Shown piece after piece: positions 43,720 to 44,913 of a DNA stretch of 44,913 bases (position 1 is its first letter; each line of letters opens with the position of its first letter). A program made the translations under genes and the position numbers. This DNA is from Rugamonas fusca (lineage in GTDB: Bacteria > Pseudomonadota > Gammaproteobacteria > Burkholderiales > Burkholderiaceae_D), in contig NZ_JACEZS010000034.1 of assembly GCF_014042365.1 (NCBI RefSeq), forward strand, positions 1-44,913, given 5' to 3'. The notes under the pieces were generated by a model. It was not told where the DNA came from and made no database searches. It saw nothing but the letters and a program-made list of their open reading frames with translations.

Positions 43720-44526
43720 CTAGATGGTTTTGGCCACCGTCACGATCAGCAGGGCGGATGGCACCAGCAGCAACTGGGCCAGCGCGGTGCCGGCCAGCCG
43801 GCTGCCGACCAGCCACACGACGGCGCGCCGGAATTGCGTCTCGCTCACCTTGCCGTCGATGACGTCGTCCGTCATGCCGGACATGTGGGGATCGATGAAC
43901 ACGGCCATTATCACGGTGGCGCCACCGTTGATGATCGAGGACAGCGTGCTGGACGTCACGCGCACTGACGGGTCCAGCACGCCGGCATACAGCGCCGCGA
44001 ACACGCCTACCGTCCACAAGGCCACCGCCGCCACGTTGAGCACCGTGACGGACACGGACACGCTGCCAGCATCACGCAAGCCCGCCACATTTGCCGCGCG
44101 CGGCAAGCTCGCCGCGTCCTTCACGTACGACAGCCCGCCTTTGAAGAAGCCGTGCAGGATCAGCTTGGATATCGAGCGATGCACCTGGAAATGCGCTACA
44201 GCCCGGCAAAAAACCCGCTGAAAGGTGGGGATCAACAGCGCCCCCGCCACGGTAGCAAGCGACGCGGAAATGAGCAGCCAGCGGAAATCGTGCAGCAGGC
44301 CGTCAGCGGCGAACGGCAGGTCGATATGGGACTCGACCCGCTTGGCCAGGAAGGGCCCCAGGAAGGAATTGGACGTCCTGGAAACGAGCACCAGTATGCT
44401 GAACAGCGCCAGCGACACAGCGATACGCCGCGTCCTGACACCGGCGATGCGCACGGAATAGGCGAGCGTGCCGATGATATGGATGACGAAGGTCAGGAAA
44501 CAAATGAAAAACAACTGGCGGTCCAT
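43720..44526 (-). CDS. amj: Amj/YdaH-family lipid II flippase
   Basis: 268 residues from ATG 44524-44526, with GGA 6 bases upstream; the frame opens 13 codons earlier but homology starts at MDRQLFFICFLTFVIHIIGT. The Amj family is recognised by LAYSVRIAGVRTRRIAVS, SILVLVSRTSNSFLGPFLAKRVE, and the C-terminal VAVFIDPHMSGMTDDVIDGK. About six membrane segments. In Bacillus subtilis Amj can replace MurJ for flipping the peptidoglycan precursor lipid II across the inner membrane. Here it is probably an accessory flippase; murJ is not in the window. Confidence 0.88.
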   Translation of the reverse strand: MDRQLFFICFLTFVIHIIGTLAYSVRIAGVRTRRIAVSLALFSILVLVSRTSNSFLGPFLAKRVESHIDLPFAADGLLHDFRWLLISASLATVAGALLIPTFQRVFCRAVAHFQVHRSISKLILHGFFKGGLSYVKDAASLPRAANVAGLRDAGSVSVSVTVLNVAAVALWTVGVFAALYAGVLDPSVRVTSSTLSSIINGGATVIMAVFIDPHMSGMTDDVIDGKVSETQFRRAVVWLVGSRLAGTALAQLLLVPSALLIVTVAKTI

Positions 44527-44591
44527 CGCAGATCCGGAAGTCTCGATGGATGGACATGCTGACATCGAATTGCAAAATTAGCAAGCACCCA

Positions 44592-44762
44592 GTGTCAGGT
44601 CTGTCATTCGGACAGTCGCCGCGCATCTTTGAGTTTTCTCACAACGCGCGTTTTTAATTGTCATCATGGTGACAACGGGAGACCGCTTATCACTTGTGCC
44701 CACCACACCGATTGATAAAGCTCAAGAACACGATCCTTGAGTCCAAATGACAGACCTGACAC
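44592..44762 (+). repeat. Right copy of the element, with perfect 17-bp terminal inverted repeats
   Basis: GTGTCAGGTCTGTCATT at 44592-44608 is exactly inverted as AATGACAGACCTGACAC at 44746-44762. It is in the same orientation as the left copy. A further copy of the right end (TTGAGTCCAAATGACAGACC...) follows at about 44770-44795. Confidence 0.82.
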
Positions 44763-44810
44763 CGGAGCTATTGAGTCCAAATGACAGACCTGAACATCCC
44801 GCCCGGATTT

Positions 44811-44913
44811 TCAAATGCTTTTTGGTTCGAAGCCAGGTAAGCGATACTCGCGTTGACCGTGCAGCATGGACCACAGTACTCGGCATAGCTGCCGTCCCAA
44901 GGCGCGTACAGCC
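44811..44913 (-). CDS. C-terminal end of an IS110-like transposase (partial)
   Basis: 33 codons then TGA (44811-44813), running off the right edge. The product AVRALGRQLCRVLWSMLHGQ followed by REYRLPGFEPKSI resembles the C-terminal tail of IS110/IS116-family (Transposase_20) proteins. Too little is visible to name the element. Another frame is also open, so this is tentative. Confidence 0.5.
   Translation of the reverse strand, partial: AVRALGRQLCRVLWSMLHGQREYRLPGFEPKSI

Noticed and set aside
44770..44913. Alternative open frame at the right edge (LYAPWDGSYAEYCGP...)
   Set aside because: Also open, but the transposase-like frame (GRQLCRVLWSMLHGQ) fits a known family tail better. Kept as a caveat.

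Overview
The window is a high-GC, gene-dense stretch of a betaproteobacterial chromosome. The best fit is Oxalobacteraceae (Massilia/Duganella/Janthinobacterium type). This rests on the gene set (GTP-type PEP carboxykinase, AhpC/AhpF, PEP-CTERM protein, DUF1302/DUF1329 cluster, ssb divergent from uvrA) and on G/C-rich codon use; it is inference from family knowledge, not a database match.

Layout. 1-2040 (minus): the first 680 residues of a giant octapeptide-repeat protein that runs off the left edge. 2041-2931: a long gap with hairpins and a palindrome but no convincing gene. 2932-7516: a DUF885 peptidase-like exported protein, a branched-chain aminotransferase (ilvE), a coiled-coil membrane protein and a possible PD-(D/E)XK protein. 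7640-11369: ssb and uvrA, divergent around one LexA box. 11438-11817: a GC-rich 215-bp tandem duplication. 11802-13264: a TetR regulator, a 38-residue membrane microprotein and a DsbA-fold isomerase, with two matching palindromic operators. 13423-18083: pckG, a D-2-hydroxyacid dehydrogenase, a hypothetical protein and a one-domain asparaginase-like protein. 18209-23995 (minus): a complete 1,928-residue paralogue of the left-edge protein, with a calcium-binding C-terminal region. 24235-25131: rdgC.

25241-36998 holds a coherent cluster: AMP-forming acyl-CoA ligase, a 68-residue ORF, an MMPL/RND transporter, a YCF48-like exported protein, a DUF1329 protein, a DUF1302 outer-membrane protein, a radical-SAM/SPASM maturase-like enzyme and an AraC-type regulator. 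Matching direct-repeat sites lie upstream of the DUF1302 gene and between the maturase and araC-type genes, so I infer one regulon handling a hydrophobic compound or lipid across the envelope. 37120-40199: a PEP-CTERM protein, dinB with a near-perfect LexA box, and a periplasmic solute-binding protein. 40311-40635: tRNA-Val and two tRNA-Asp. 40740-42958: ahpC-ahpF with an OxyR-like site abutting the ahpC promoter. 43122-44913: a small exported protein and an Amj-type lipid II flippase bracketed by two direct copies of a ~170-bp element with inverted ends, then the tail of an IS110-like transposase.

The most unusual content is the pair of octapeptide-repeat proteins. They have three levels of periodicity: 8 residues, 218/219-residue super-repeats, and two paralogous loci about 16 kb apart. 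The candidate TetR and AraC regulons, each with self-consistent operators readable in the sequence, come next.
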